A DNA stretch of 7,615 bases from Bacteroidales bacterium (GCA_030526455.1 JAUNCU010000140.1:1-7615), one strand, 5' to 3'. Counted from the stretch's first letter, positions 1-6,431 are shown. The notes: a model not told the origin generated them from the letters alone. Numbers and translations: made by a program.

Positions 1-36
1 ATATAAATTACCAAAATTATTTGGATTACAACATAG

Positions 37-165
37 AAGAACCGTCCCTTTGTTAGAAAATCTATAATGTATTAAATATTATCATGAAATAATTGTTTAT
101 CAAAAGCAAAATATAAATATATAGTTGTATACTATAACTAGGATTATAACAAAGGGACGGTTCTT
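37..165. repeat. Inverted-repeat element with GGGACGG core (REP/MITE-like)
   Basis: A perfect 19-bp inverted repeat is seen directly: positions 37-55 are the reverse complement of 147-165. Each arm carries the core GGGACGGTTCT. The arms enclose about 91 bp of very AT-rich DNA with no reading frame. Short terminal inverted repeats around a small non-coding core fit a non-autonomous mobile element or a paired REP-type repeat. REP elements with GGGACGG-like cores are known to be moved by REP-associated tyrosine transposases (RAYTs), but no such transposase gene is in this window. No target-site duplication is obvious. The repeat is certain; its class is inferred. Confidence 0.6.
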
Positions 166-204
166 TTGTTATAAAGATTCCTGTGGAGATGGTGGGTTTA
201 TACA

Positions 205-242
205 AAAAATAGATAGAAGGGTGTTCCCTTTTATCTATTTTT
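205..242 (-). terminator. Stem-loop terminator of the mtaB-acyltransferase-glycosyltransferase operon
   Basis: Positions 205-221 pair with 226-242, giving a 17-bp stem with one non-Watson-Crick position (216/231) and a 4-nt loop (222-225). Read on the minus strand, the GGG/CCC base of the loop end is followed by an A/U stem and then a run of T, as in a Rho-independent terminator. It lies 57 bp past the stop codon of the glycosyltransferase, the last gene of the operon. The stem is largely symmetric, so it could also stop transcription coming from the left. Confidence 0.7.
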
Positions 243-257
243 GGTGCTTTTTTATAT

Positions 258-299
258 GTTATTTCCCTTTTTGGTGGAGTTATTTCCCTTTTTGGGTGT
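258..299. repeat. Two copies of a 21-bp direct repeat
   Basis: GTTATTTCCCTTTTTGG occurs at 258 and again at 279, giving a tandem period of 21 bp. The second copy touches the stop codon of the glycosyltransferase (299-301). It may be a small slippage duplication in the 3' untranslated region, and no function is evident. Confidence 0.5.
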
Positions 300-1318
300 T
301 ATTTTAGGCTGGTGAAGGTTTTGTGGCGGCGGAGGTAGTAGTCGATGATGATGTTGCGGCGGCCTTCTGGGGTGGCTTTGAGCCAGTTTTTGGTGGCTGG
401 CTGGGCGTACTGCTTGCGCATGGTGCGGAAGTGGTTGTGGGCGCGGATGATGGCTTTGGCGTCGCCGAAGCGCAGTCCTGCGAGGCTTTGGAAGAAGGCG
501 AGGGTGTCGTAGAGGCGGCGAATGAAGAGGGTCTTCCTGGCGTCGGCCGCGGGCAGATTTTTGTGGAGCAACAGCAGATTGTTGCGGAAGTTGAGATAGG
601 TTTTGCGTGGATTGCCCTGTGGCAGACTGCCGCCGCCCAGGTGATACACCTTGCTCTGGGGCACGTAGCAGTTGCGGTAGCCGGCGTTGAGCATGCGCCA
701 GCAGAGGTCGATTTCTTCCATGTGGGCAAAGAAGTCCATGTCGAGTCCGCCCACCTGCATATACACTTCGCTGCGCACCATGAAGCATGCGCCTGTGGCC
801 CAGAAGATGTCGGCTGGTGCGTTGTCGTACTGGCCGTGGTCTTCTTCCACGGTGCCGAAGATGCGTCCGCGGCAGTAGGGGAAGCCGTGCTTGTCGATAA
901 ATCCGCCCGCTGCGCCTGCGTATTCAAACACCTCGCGACCGTCGGCCGCGCCGAAGTCTTTGAGCAACTTAGGCTGCACGGCGCCCACATCGGAGTGAGC
1001 CTCCATATATTCGTAGAGCGGCTCGAGCCATGCGGCTGGGGTGCGCACGTCGCTGTTGAGCAGCACGGTGTATTTGTATTGTGTGAGATTTACGCTTTTG
1101 TTGTAGCCTTCGGCGAATCCCCAGTTTTGGTCAAAGAGCAGGGTCTGCACGGTGGGGAATTCCTCTTTGAGCACCTTTCGGCTTTCGTCGGTGCTGCCGT
1201 TGTCGGCCACGATTACGTCGGCGATGGTGCTGTTGGTGCCAGCGAGCACGCTGGGCAGATAGCGGCGCAGCAGTGCTGCTCCATTCCAGTTGAGGATAAT
1301 TACGGCTACGGGTTTCAT
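299..1318 (-). CDS. Family 2 glycosyltransferase (rhamnosyltransferase-like)
   Basis: A 339-residue GT-A fold glycosyltransferase, expected to move a sugar from a nucleotide donor to a glycan or lipid acceptor at the inner face of the cytoplasmic membrane. The N-terminus VAVIILNWNG (residues 4-13) and ADNGSTDES (38-46) form the nucleotide-binding part. LLNSD (86-90) stands in for the DXD metal site. GACFMVR (176-182) and DFFAHMEEIDLCWRM (195-209) are the acceptor and catalytic-base region seen in WbbL/rhamnosyltransferase-type enzymes. There is no signal peptide or clear membrane helix. I chose the ATG at 1318 because family homology starts there; the open frame runs on to 1528 but the extra part is low-complexity and overlaps the upstream gene. 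It starts 19 bp after the acyltransferase stop and is the last gene of the operon. The sugar and acceptor cannot be told from sequence; a role in lipid A/LPS core or another surface glycan is inferred from the neighbour. Confidence 0.9.
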   Translation of the reverse strand: MKPVAVIILNWNGAALLRRYLPSVLAGTNSTIADVIVADNGSTDESRKVLKEEFPTVQTLLFDQNWGFAEGYNKSVNLTQYKYTVLLNSDVRTPAAWLEPLYEYMEAHSDVGAVQPKLLKDFGAADGREVFEYAGAAGGFIDKHGFPYCRGRIFGTVEEDHGQYDNAPADIFWATGACFMVRSEVYMQVGGLDMDFFAHMEEIDLCWRMLNAGYRNCYVPQSKVYHLGGGSLPQGNPRKTYLNFRNNLLLLHKNLPAADARKTLFIRRLYDTLAFFQSLAGLRFGDAKAIIRAHNHFRTMRKQYAQPATKNWLKATPEGRRNIIIDYYLRRHKTFTSLK

Positions 1319-1337
1319 GTGAGATGGGGGGTGAGGG

Positions 1338-2270
1338 TTATTGTTGCTGTGGTTGATCTTCGGGGAGGGTGACGGGGCGTTTCCAGCGCTTGTGGGTCCA
1401 GAGCCAGCCTGCTGGGTCGTCTTTGATTTGCTGCTCGAGCACCTGTGCATACCATGCTGTGGCGGCGTCTTTTGGCTGCTCGGCAGCGTTGTCGCAGAAG
1501 TGGTCGAAGGTGCACTCGTAGTAGCCACGCTTGATTTTTCGCACGTGGAAGTAGCCCACCTTCATGCCGAGTTTGCGCGCGATGGCCTCGGTGCCGTTGA
1601 TGATGGCGGTGGGATGGTTGAGGAAGCGGCATATGTAGCCGTTGTGGCCCGGGAGGGGATGCTGGTCGCTGAGGAAGCCGAGCACCATGGGTCTTTTGTC
1701 CAGCTTAGCCTTGAGCATGGTGCGCAGAATCTCGGCGCTGCTCACACACTGGGTGAAGCGGCTGCGCAGGCGCAGGAAGAAACGGTCGAACCACTGGTTT
1801 TCGAGCGGGTGGTAGGCCTGCCCGAAGAGCGGATTTTTCACGCTGGCGGCTTCTTCGTTGAAGCAGAGCGATGCGCTGGTCATCCATTCCCAGTTGAAGT
1901 AGTGCGATGCGTAGAGCATCACGTTTTGCCCGCCGCACACCGAGTCGTTCAGGTAGTCGGGGTTGGTGAACACCATGCGTCGCTTCATCTCTTCTTCGCT
2001 GATGTGGAGCATCTTGATGGTTTCGAAGAAGTAGTCGGTGAAGTTGAGGTAGAATTGCTTCTCGATGCGCTTGATTTCCTCTTCGCTCTTTTCGGGGAAG
2101 CATTCCACCAGATTCTGGTGCACCACCTTTCGGCGGTAGCCCACCACGTGATAGATGAGGAAATAGAGCACGTCGGAGTTCAGCCAAATCCACCACCAGG
2201 GCATGAATGCCAGCAAGTGGAGCATCCATCCCAGCGGGGCGAGCAGTATGTTTTGAATGCGATTTTTCAT
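1338..2270 (-). CDS. LpxL/HtrB-type lysophospholipid acyltransferase (lipid A late acyltransferase family)
   Basis: A 310-residue membrane-associated acyltransferase. The family adds a secondary acyl chain to a lipid A precursor at the cytoplasmic face of the inner membrane, usually from acyl-ACP. A hydrophobic N-terminal segment (about residues 8-30, rich in L, M and W) looks like the single membrane anchor. The catalytic H-X4-E motif is HYFNWE (H123, E128). HPLENQWFDRFFLRLRSRF (154-172) matches the second conserved block, FLSDQHP (199-205) the third, and WLWTHKRWK (289-297) is the C-terminal signature of LpxL/LpxM proteins. Length is normal. The ATG at 2270 lies 22 bp past the mtaB stop, so the two genes are probably co-transcribed; no strong Shine-Dalgarno is seen. 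Lipid A acylation is the best guess, although some family members modify other lipids such as ornithine lipids. Confidence 0.9.
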   Translation of the reverse strand: MKNRIQNILLAPLGWMLHLLAFMPWWWIWLNSDVLYFLIYHVVGYRRKVVHQNLVECFPEKSEEEIKRIEKQFYLNFTDYFFETIKMLHISEEEMKRRMVFTNPDYLNDSVCGGQNVMLYASHYFNWEWMTSASLCFNEEAASVKNPLFGQAYHPLENQWFDRFFLRLRSRFTQCVSSAEILRTMLKAKLDKRPMVLGFLSDQHPLPGHNGYICRFLNHPTAIINGTEAIARKLGMKVGYFHVRKIKRGYYECTFDHFCDNAAEQPKDAATAWYAQVLEQQIKDDPAGWLWTHKRWKRPVTLPEDQPQQQ

Positions 2271-2292
2271 TAGGGAGAGGAGTGTGGGGGGA

Positions 2293-3606
2293 TTATTCGT
2301 TGATGATCACTTCGGCATCCACCGAGAGGTCGTCGCACAGGCGAAGGAGGCGCACGTCGGCCACGCGGTTCACCAGCGCCTCGCAGGGAGGGATGTTCAC
2401 GCGTATGTAGTTGTCGGTGAAGCCGTGCATGGGGCCCTCGCCGTGGGGCTGCTCGAAGAGCACGGGGCGAATGGTGCCAATGTAGCGCTCTATGTAGCGG
2501 CGCTCCTGCTTTTCGCTCAGTTGCATCATGCGGGCCACGCGTTCCTTTTTCTCCTTTTCGGGCACGATGTAGGGAATGCGCAGTGCCATGGTGCCGGGGC
2601 GCTCGCTGTAGGGGAACACATGGAGGTGCTGCACCTGCATGCGCTCGATAAACGAGAGCGACTCTTCGAAGTATTCGGGTGTTTCGCCGCGGCTGCCCAC
2701 CATCACGTCCACGCCCACGTAGCAGTCGGGGATGAGGGCGCGTATGCGCTCTATTTTGTGGGCGAAGAGGGCGGTGTCGTAGTGGCGGTGCATCAACTTG
2801 AGCACAGCGTCGCTGCCACACTGCAGCGGAATGTGGAAGTGGGGCATAAAGGCGCGTGAGTGGGCGCAGAACTCGATGATTTCGTCGGTGAGCAAATCGG
2901 GCTCGATGCTCGAGATGCGGAAGCGCTCAATTTCCTCGATGGCGTCGAAGGCGCGCAGCAGGTCGATGAAGCGTTCGCCCGTGTTTTTGCCGAAGTCGCC
3001 GATGTTCACGCCGGTGATCACGATTTCCTTGCCGCCCTCGGCTGCCACTTCGCGTGCTTGCGCCACGAGGCTCTCGATGGTGCCGCTACGGCTGCGTCCG
3101 CGCGCCATGGGTATGGTGCAATAGGTGCAGAAGTAGTCGCATCCGTCCTGCACCTTGAGCCAGTAGCGGGTGCGGTCGCCGCGTTCGCATGAGGGGCTGA
3201 AGGTGTGTATGTCCTTATGTGCGGTCACTGCCACCTCTTGCTGGTGGTTTTCGAGCCAGCGGTCCACATAGTCGGCAATGTTGAGTTTCTGCTCGCTGCC
3301 TAGCACGATGTCCACACCCTCGATGGCTGCGATTTCCTGGCTTTTCAGTTGGGCATAGCATCCCGTCACCACCATCAGCGCATCGGGGTAGCGCTTGATG
3401 AGGCTGCGTATGTGCTGGCGGCACTTCTTGTCGGCGAGTTCGGTCACACTGCAGGTGTTCACCACACACACCGTGGGCACGTCGCCTTCCTGAGCGGGCG
3501 TGATGCCACGCTTGGCGAGCAGCGCGCTGATAGTTGCCGTTTCCGAGAAGTTGAGTTTGCATCCCAAGGTCTCAATTTTTGCCGTTCGTTTCTGTTGTTC
3601 AGCCAT
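2293..3606 (-). CDS. mtaB: tRNA t6A37 methylthiotransferase MtaB (radical SAM)
   Basis: A 437-residue methylthiotransferase that converts N6-threonylcarbamoyladenosine to its 2-methylthio form (ms2t6A) at position 37 of tRNAs reading ANN codons, in the cytoplasm. The N-terminal UPF0004 domain supplies three cluster cysteines: ETLGCKLN (C16), VNTCSVT (C52) and TGCYAQ (C83). The radical SAM domain has the CxxxCxxC motif in QDGCDYFCTYC (C156, C160, C163), followed by IPMARGRSRS. SIEPDLL (233-239), HFHIPLQCGSD (257-267, the usual LQsGsd block) and the FPYSERPGTMA segment (331-341) are typical of MtaB rather than MiaB or RimO. A TRAM-like tail occupies roughly the last 65 residues. It is first in the minus-strand operon, with a promoter-like sequence just upstream. 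The GSRGETP block (304-310), in place of the more common GFPGET, is a variant. Length is normal and all cluster residues are present. Confidence 0.95.
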   Translation of the reverse strand: MAEQQKRTAKIETLGCKLNFSETATISALLAKRGITPAQEGDVPTVCVVNTCSVTELADKKCRQHIRSLIKRYPDALMVVTGCYAQLKSQEIAAIEGVDIVLGSEQKLNIADYVDRWLENHQQEVAVTAHKDIHTFSPSCERGDRTRYWLKVQDGCDYFCTYCTIPMARGRSRSGTIESLVAQAREVAAEGGKEIVITGVNIGDFGKNTGERFIDLLRAFDAIEEIERFRISSIEPDLLTDEIIEFCAHSRAFMPHFHIPLQCGSDAVLKLMHRHYDTALFAHKIERIRALIPDCYVGVDVMVGSRGETPEYFEESLSFIERMQVQHLHVFPYSERPGTMALRIPYIVPEKEKKERVARMMQLSEKQERRYIERYIGTIRPVLFEQPHGEGPMHGFTDNYIRVNIPPCEALVNRVADVRLLRLCDDLSVDAEVIINE

Positions 3607-3635
3607 AAATCGTAGTCATTATTATGTTTGTTCTG

Positions 3636-3667
3636 CAAAGTTACTGCTTTTCCCCCAATCGGCGAAA
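3636..3667 (-). promoter_or_regulatory. Bacteroidetes-type promoter for the mtaB operon
   Basis: On the minus strand TAACTTTG (3643 to 3636) matches the Bacteroidetes -7 consensus TAnnTTTG exactly. A near match to the -33 TTTG box, TTTC (3667 to 3664), lies 20 bp upstream. The transcription start would fall near 3630, leaving a leader of about 24 nt before the mtaB ATG. The assignment rests on motif and spacing only. Confidence 0.55.
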
Positions 3668-3710
3668 TTACCGTAAAAATTAAAAATAGTGTAAAAAATA
3701 CGCAGAATAT

Positions 3711-3741
3711 TTTGCAGAGAGGAAAATTTGTGCTAATTTTG
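3711..3741 (+). promoter_or_regulatory. Bacteroidetes-type promoter for the ADP-ribosylglycohydrolase gene
   Basis: TTTG at 3711-3714 and TAATTTTG at 3734-3741 are separated by 19 bp, an exact fit to the sigma-ABfr type promoter (-33 TTTG, -7 TAnnTTTG). The start of transcription would be near 3747, giving a leader of about 24 nt. There is no Shine-Dalgarno before the ATG at 3771, only A-rich sequence, as is common in Bacteroidetes. Confidence 0.65.
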
Positions 3742-3770
3742 CACCGTGAAACCATAAAACCGTTAAGATT

Positions 3771-4580
3771 ATGATAGGAGCAATTATTGGAGATATCGTG
3801 GGAAGCATCTACGAATTTGATAACATCAAGACAAAGGAATTTCAATTTTTCCAGCCCGAAATGAGTTTTACCGACGACAGCATCCTCACCTTCGCCACCG
3901 CGCAGTGGCTGCTCGAGGGCGGCGACGTGGCAGAGTGCTACCTGCGCTACGCCCAGGCCTACCCACACCCCATGGGCAGTTACGGCTCGGGCTTCGTGCA
4001 GTGGGTGTATCGCTCTGGCAAAGGCGTGGCCGAGCCCTACAACAGTTGCGGCAACGGCAGCGCCATGCGTGTGGGCCCTGTGGGATGGGCTTTCGCTACC
4101 AAGGAGGAAACGCTGGCGGCAGCGAAAACCTCGGCTGAGTGTACCCACAATCACCATGAGGGCATCAAGGGTGCTCAGGCCACGGCGCTCTGCATATTCA
4201 TGGCTCGCCATGGCGCCACGAAGGAGGAAATCGCTCAGGCTATGACTGAAGAATTTGGCTACGACCTTACGATGAGCGTAGAGGAACTGCAGCGCCGCTA
4301 CTCGTGGCGAGGCATCGACGGCAAGGGCAATGGCGGCATTTGCCAGGACAGCGTGCCCCAGGCCATCATTTGTGCGCTCAAGGCCACCAGTTTTGAAGAC
4401 GCCGTGCGCAATGCCATCAGCATAGGCGGCGACAGCGACACCATAGGCTGCATCACCGGCGCCATCGCCGAGGCCATCTACGGCGTCCCCGCCGAACTCC
4501 GCACCCAAGCCGAACAATACCTCGACGCCCCCCTACGCACCCTCCTCCACCGCTTCGAAGAAAAGTGGGGCGCAAGGTGA
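3771..4580 (+). CDS. ADP-ribosylglycohydrolase family protein
   Basis: A 269-residue all-helical enzyme of the ARH/DraG family, which hydrolyses ADP-ribose from proteins, nucleic acids or small molecules using two Mg2+ ions. GAIIGDIVGS (3-12) is the N-terminal signature. FTDDS (33-37) gives the first metal ligands, and GGDSDTIGCITGA (219-231) the second set. GNGSAMRVGPVG (95-106) and THNHHEG (125-131) are the conserved substrate-pocket segments. All the metal-binding residues one would look for are present, so it should be active. Length is near the family norm of about 260-300. It is alone under its own promoter, divergent from mtaB and convergent with the exporter gene. No ADP-ribosyltransferase partner lies nearby, so a toxin-antitoxin style pair is not supported here. 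The substrate is unknown. Confidence 0.9.
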   Translation: MIGAIIGDIVGSIYEFDNIKTKEFQFFQPEMSFTDDSILTFATAQWLLEGGDVAECYLRYAQAYPHPMGSYGSGFVQWVYRSGKGVAEPYNSCGNGSAMRVGPVGWAFATKEETLAAAKTSAECTHNHHEGIKGAQATALCIFMARHGATKEEIAQAMTEEFGYDLTMSVEELQRRYSWRGIDGKGNGGICQDSVPQAIICALKATSFEDAVRNAISIGGDSDTIGCITGAIAEAIYGVPAELRTQAEQYLDAPLRTLLHRFEEKWGAR

Positions 4581-4695
4581 AATACGAGCAGAATTTACTA
4601 TGAAAACATAGGCAGAAATAGACGTTGTTTGCCTCTAAAACTCACGTGATTTTTGGTGATTTGTTAATATTCACGTTTACAGCGTTTTAAGTAAT

Positions 4696-4790
4696 AAACC
4701 TACAAAATTACCAAAATGTTTTTCTTGAAAACCTACAAAAATACGGAAATGTTTTTGGCGAAAACCTACGAAAATACGGAAATGTTGGCC
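4696..4790. repeat. 33-bp tandem repeat, three copies
   Basis: The motif AAACCTAC starts at 4696, 4729 and 4762, a constant 33-bp period. Copies 2 and 3 share CGGAAATG at the same offset, and copy 1 has CCAAAATG there; copy 3 degenerates after about 23 bp. The period is a multiple of three, so minus-strand translation gives an 11-residue repeat (TFPYFRRFSPK, then TFPYFCRFSRK). I regard it as non-coding repeat DNA. Confidence 0.65.
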
Positions 4791-4898
4791 ATTTGTGGGA
4801 TGGGGTGGGGGAATGGCTGATAACGCTGGATGCTATCATGACCGACCCTCTCCGAGGCTCATTCCTTTGTGGCTCCTCTATCTCCAAGCCGCGCTCGC

Positions 4899-4959
4899 GA
4901 ATTGCTGCGCAATTCACTCGCTTGCATGGAGTTAACCATAATAAGCCGTCTCCGACGGC
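4899..4959. repeat. Pair of short GC-rich hairpins
   Basis: GAATTGC (4899-4905) pairs perfectly with GCAATTC (4909-4915) across a 3-nt loop. GCCGTC (4945-4950) pairs perfectly with GACGGC (4954-4959), also across 3 nt. They sit about 30 bp apart in a non-coding, GC-richer stretch. They could be remnants of a repeat family or structured 3' RNA; the sequence does not decide. Confidence 0.4.
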
Positions 4960-5040
4960 GGTGGGTGAACGCCTCGCTTTTTCGCTATAGCCCTGCCGAG
5001 TTTTTGAAGATGCTGAGAGATGTGTCAAAATGTAGAATAA

Positions 5041-5133
5041 GGTAGGGACGCGATACTTCGCGTCCGCGCCAGGCGACGGCTATCATTTTGATTACCAACG
5101 CCTAATGCGAACGCGATGTATCGCGTCCCTACC
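5041..5133. repeat. 93-bp near-palindromic REP/MITE-like element, copy A
   Basis: The ends are a perfect 15-bp inverted repeat: GGTAGGGACGCGATA at 5041-5055 and its reverse complement at 5119-5133. Allowing a few mismatches, the arms extend to about 35 bp, around a roughly 22-bp centre containing TTGATTACCAA. Each arm is also a small hairpin on its own (GACGCGA/TCGCGTC at 5047-5063; ACGCGAT/ATCGCGT near 5111-5126). A second copy in the same orientation lies at 7513-7606. It begins 58 bp past the stop codon of the exporter gene, so its stem could also end that transcript. The form fits a RAYT-mobilised REP pair or a small MITE; no transposase is present in the window. Confidence 0.75.
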
Positions 5134-5190
5134 ATTTCCTGCGTTTTCATCCCCCGCTTCGCTGCTCTTTGCGGTAGGCGGATGGATGGA

Positions 5191-6375
5191 TCAAATATTT
5201 GATGCTGTGGATTTTGCTGTTTGGCGGAGGGCGAAGTATCCGAAGATGCATGAGAGGGTGGCGCCTGCCACGAATGCGATGGCGGTGCTGTGTACGGGGT
5301 TGCCCAGCGCTACCATGGGGGCGGCGACGGCGCCCGACACGAAGCCCATGGCTCCGAAGAGTGCCGATGCGGTGCCTGCCTGCTTGCGTTCGCTCTCGAG
5401 CGCCATGGTGGTGGAGGCGGTGAGGGTGAAGCCCATGAACACGAGCAGTGTGCAGAGCACGATTTCGTAAGGCCAGAATCCCAAGTCGAGGAAGAGCACC
5501 ACGGCTTCGATCACGCTGAGCACAATCATGCCCACGCAACTGGCTTTCACACCGCTAGTGGCTTTCTTGAATTTAGCCGCGCTGCCAGCGCCTATGGCGA
5601 TGAATATGCCATTCACCGAGAGTGCCATGCTGGCCTGCATCTGGTCGGTGTAGCCATAGTGGCTGAGGATGCTCCACACCGAGGCGATGTTGCCGAAGAG
5701 GATAATCTCGGCGGTGCACTGGTGGAGCACGTAGAGGATGTATTGCTTATTGCGCACCACAGTGCCGTAGAGGCGGAAAGTGGCCACCAGCGGACGCCCA
5801 GTTCGGCGACCGTCGGGCAGCGATTCACGCAGGTAGTAAGTGCCCACAGCCATGAGCAAACCCACGGCGGCGAGCATGTAGAACACGCCTTCCCATCCAG
5901 CCACACCGGCCATTGCGCCACTTGCCATGGGCGCCACGATGGGTGCGATGCCGTTGATGGAGCCTGTGATGGCAATCACGGTCATGAGTTCGTGTCCCTT
6001 GAAATTGTCGGCCGCGATAGATCGAGATATCACGATGCCGCCCGCTCCGCCGAAGCCCTGAAGGAAGCGCAGGGCGATAAACATCTCCATGCTGGTGGAG
6101 AACGCCACTGCCAGCGAGGCGAGGAAGAAAAGCGCCACCGCCATGATGAGGGGGCGGCGACGGCCATATTTGTCGCTCAGCGGGCCGAGCACCAGTTGGC
6201 CGGCCGCCAAACCAATCATGCTGGCGGTGAGGCCCAGGTTCACTTCGGCCTGAGTGCAATCGAAAAACTTAGCCACAAGGCCCAGGATAGGGCCGAGTGT
6301 GTTGTTGATCAGCGGGGCAAACGCCGTGAAGGCGCCCAGCAGAATCAGCAAGAATATCTTATACCTTCTTTCCAC
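5191..6375 (-). CDS. MFS exporter, Bcr/CflA drug-resistance type
   Basis: A 394-residue major facilitator with about 12 hydrophobic segments, the usual length for the Bcr/CflA (DHA1) group of proton-driven drug or metabolite exporters in the inner membrane. Motif A is GPLSDKYGRRRP (64-75), between helices 2 and 3. RFLQGFGGAGG (103-113) is the motif B region with the key arginine, and GIAPIVAPMASG (142-153) is the antiporter-type motif C region in helix 5. The start is a GTG at 6375: a stop codon lies two codons upstream in frame and the next ATG is inside helix 2, so GTG is the only start that keeps the first helix. AGGAAA about 10 nt upstream may serve as ribosome binding site. It follows the AraC-type regulator by 56 bp on the same strand with no clear promoter between, suggesting co-transcription. 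The substrate is unknown. Confidence 0.88.
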   Translation of the reverse strand: MERRYKIFLLILLGAFTAFAPLINNTLGPILGLVAKFFDCTQAEVNLGLTASMIGLAAGQLVLGPLSDKYGRRRPLIMAVALFFLASLAVAFSTSMEMFIALRFLQGFGGAGGIVISRSIAADNFKGHELMTVIAITGSINGIAPIVAPMASGAMAGVAGWEGVFYMLAAVGLLMAVGTYYLRESLPDGRRTGRPLVATFRLYGTVVRNKQYILYVLHQCTAEIILFGNIASVWSILSHYGYTDQMQASMALSVNGIFIAIGAGSAAKFKKATSGVKASCVGMIVLSVIEAVVLFLDLGFWPYEIVLCTLLVFMGFTLTASTTMALESERKQAGTASALFGAMGFVSGAVAAPMVALGNPVHSTAIAFVAGATLSCIFGYFALRQTAKSTASNI

Positions 6376-6431
6376 TGTCTAAATTTCCTGTGTTTTTTTG
6401 AGAGAATAAATCGGGAGAGCGCCTATTGGCC

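Larger units (their letters stand above)
1..298. other. AT-rich non-coding left edge
   Basis: This stretch is much richer in A and T than the genes to its right and contains no convincing gene. It holds a 129-bp inverted-repeat element (37-165), a stem-loop that looks like the operon terminator (205-242), and a 21-bp direct repeat (258-299) that runs up to the stop codon of the glycosyltransferase. A small imperfect palindrome (arms 122-129 and 133-140, 7 of 8 positions matching) lies inside the element. A 60-codon plus-strand reading frame here (125-307) is low-complexity and aromatic-rich, and overlaps the terminator, so I do not call it a gene. Confidence 0.7.
4581..5190. other. 610-bp convergent intergenic region rich in repeats
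   Basis: No gene is supported here. It lies between the 3' ends of two converging genes. In order it holds: a weak imperfect stem (AGGCA at 4610-4614 with TGCCT at 4630-4634) that could be a poor terminator for the plus-strand gene; an ACGTGA/TCACGT inverted pair (4644-4649 and 4671-4676); a 33-bp tandem repeat (4696-4790); a GC-rich part with two small hairpins (4899-4915 and 4945-4959); and a 93-bp palindromic element (5041-5133). A 106-codon minus-strand frame (4708-5028) runs across these repeats but looks like translated repeat DNA. Confidence 0.7.

Noticed and set aside
5..17. 13-bp match between the left edge and tandem repeat copy 1 (AAATTACCAAAAT)
   Set aside because: It is short and AT-rich, with no extension on either side.
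323..1372. Long plus-strand open frame opposite the glycosyltransferase
   Set aside because: It is antisense to a well-supported gene. Its long length follows from the codon bias of the GC-rich minus-strand gene, and its product has no domain.
1341..2273. 310-codon plus-strand open frame opposite the acyltransferase
   Set aside because: It mirrors the acyltransferase almost exactly and its translation has no family motif, whereas the minus strand carries HX4E and WLWTHKRWK.
3459..4517. 352-codon minus-strand frame opposite the ADP-ribosylglycohydrolase
   Set aside because: It spans the divergent promoter region and both neighbouring genes antisense; the plus-strand frame has complete catalytic motifs.
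4610..4634. Possible terminator after the ADP-ribosylglycohydrolase gene
   Set aside because: The stem is only about five strong pairs plus a wobble, with a long loop and no T-run.
4830..4842. GCTATCAT match to the centre of the palindromic element
   Set aside because: Only about 10 bp are shared and the flanks do not match the element's arms, so a third copy is not supported.
4708..5028. 106-codon minus-strand open frame in the convergent intergenic region
   Set aside because: It runs through the tandem repeat and hairpin DNA, has no recognisable domain, and its repeat residues simply translate the 33-bp repeat. Best seen as non-coding without evidence of conservation.
5190..5203. Perfect 14-bp palindrome ATCAAATATTTGAT over the exporter stop codon
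   Set aside because: It is AT-rich and short, has no loop, and overlaps coding sequence; likely chance.
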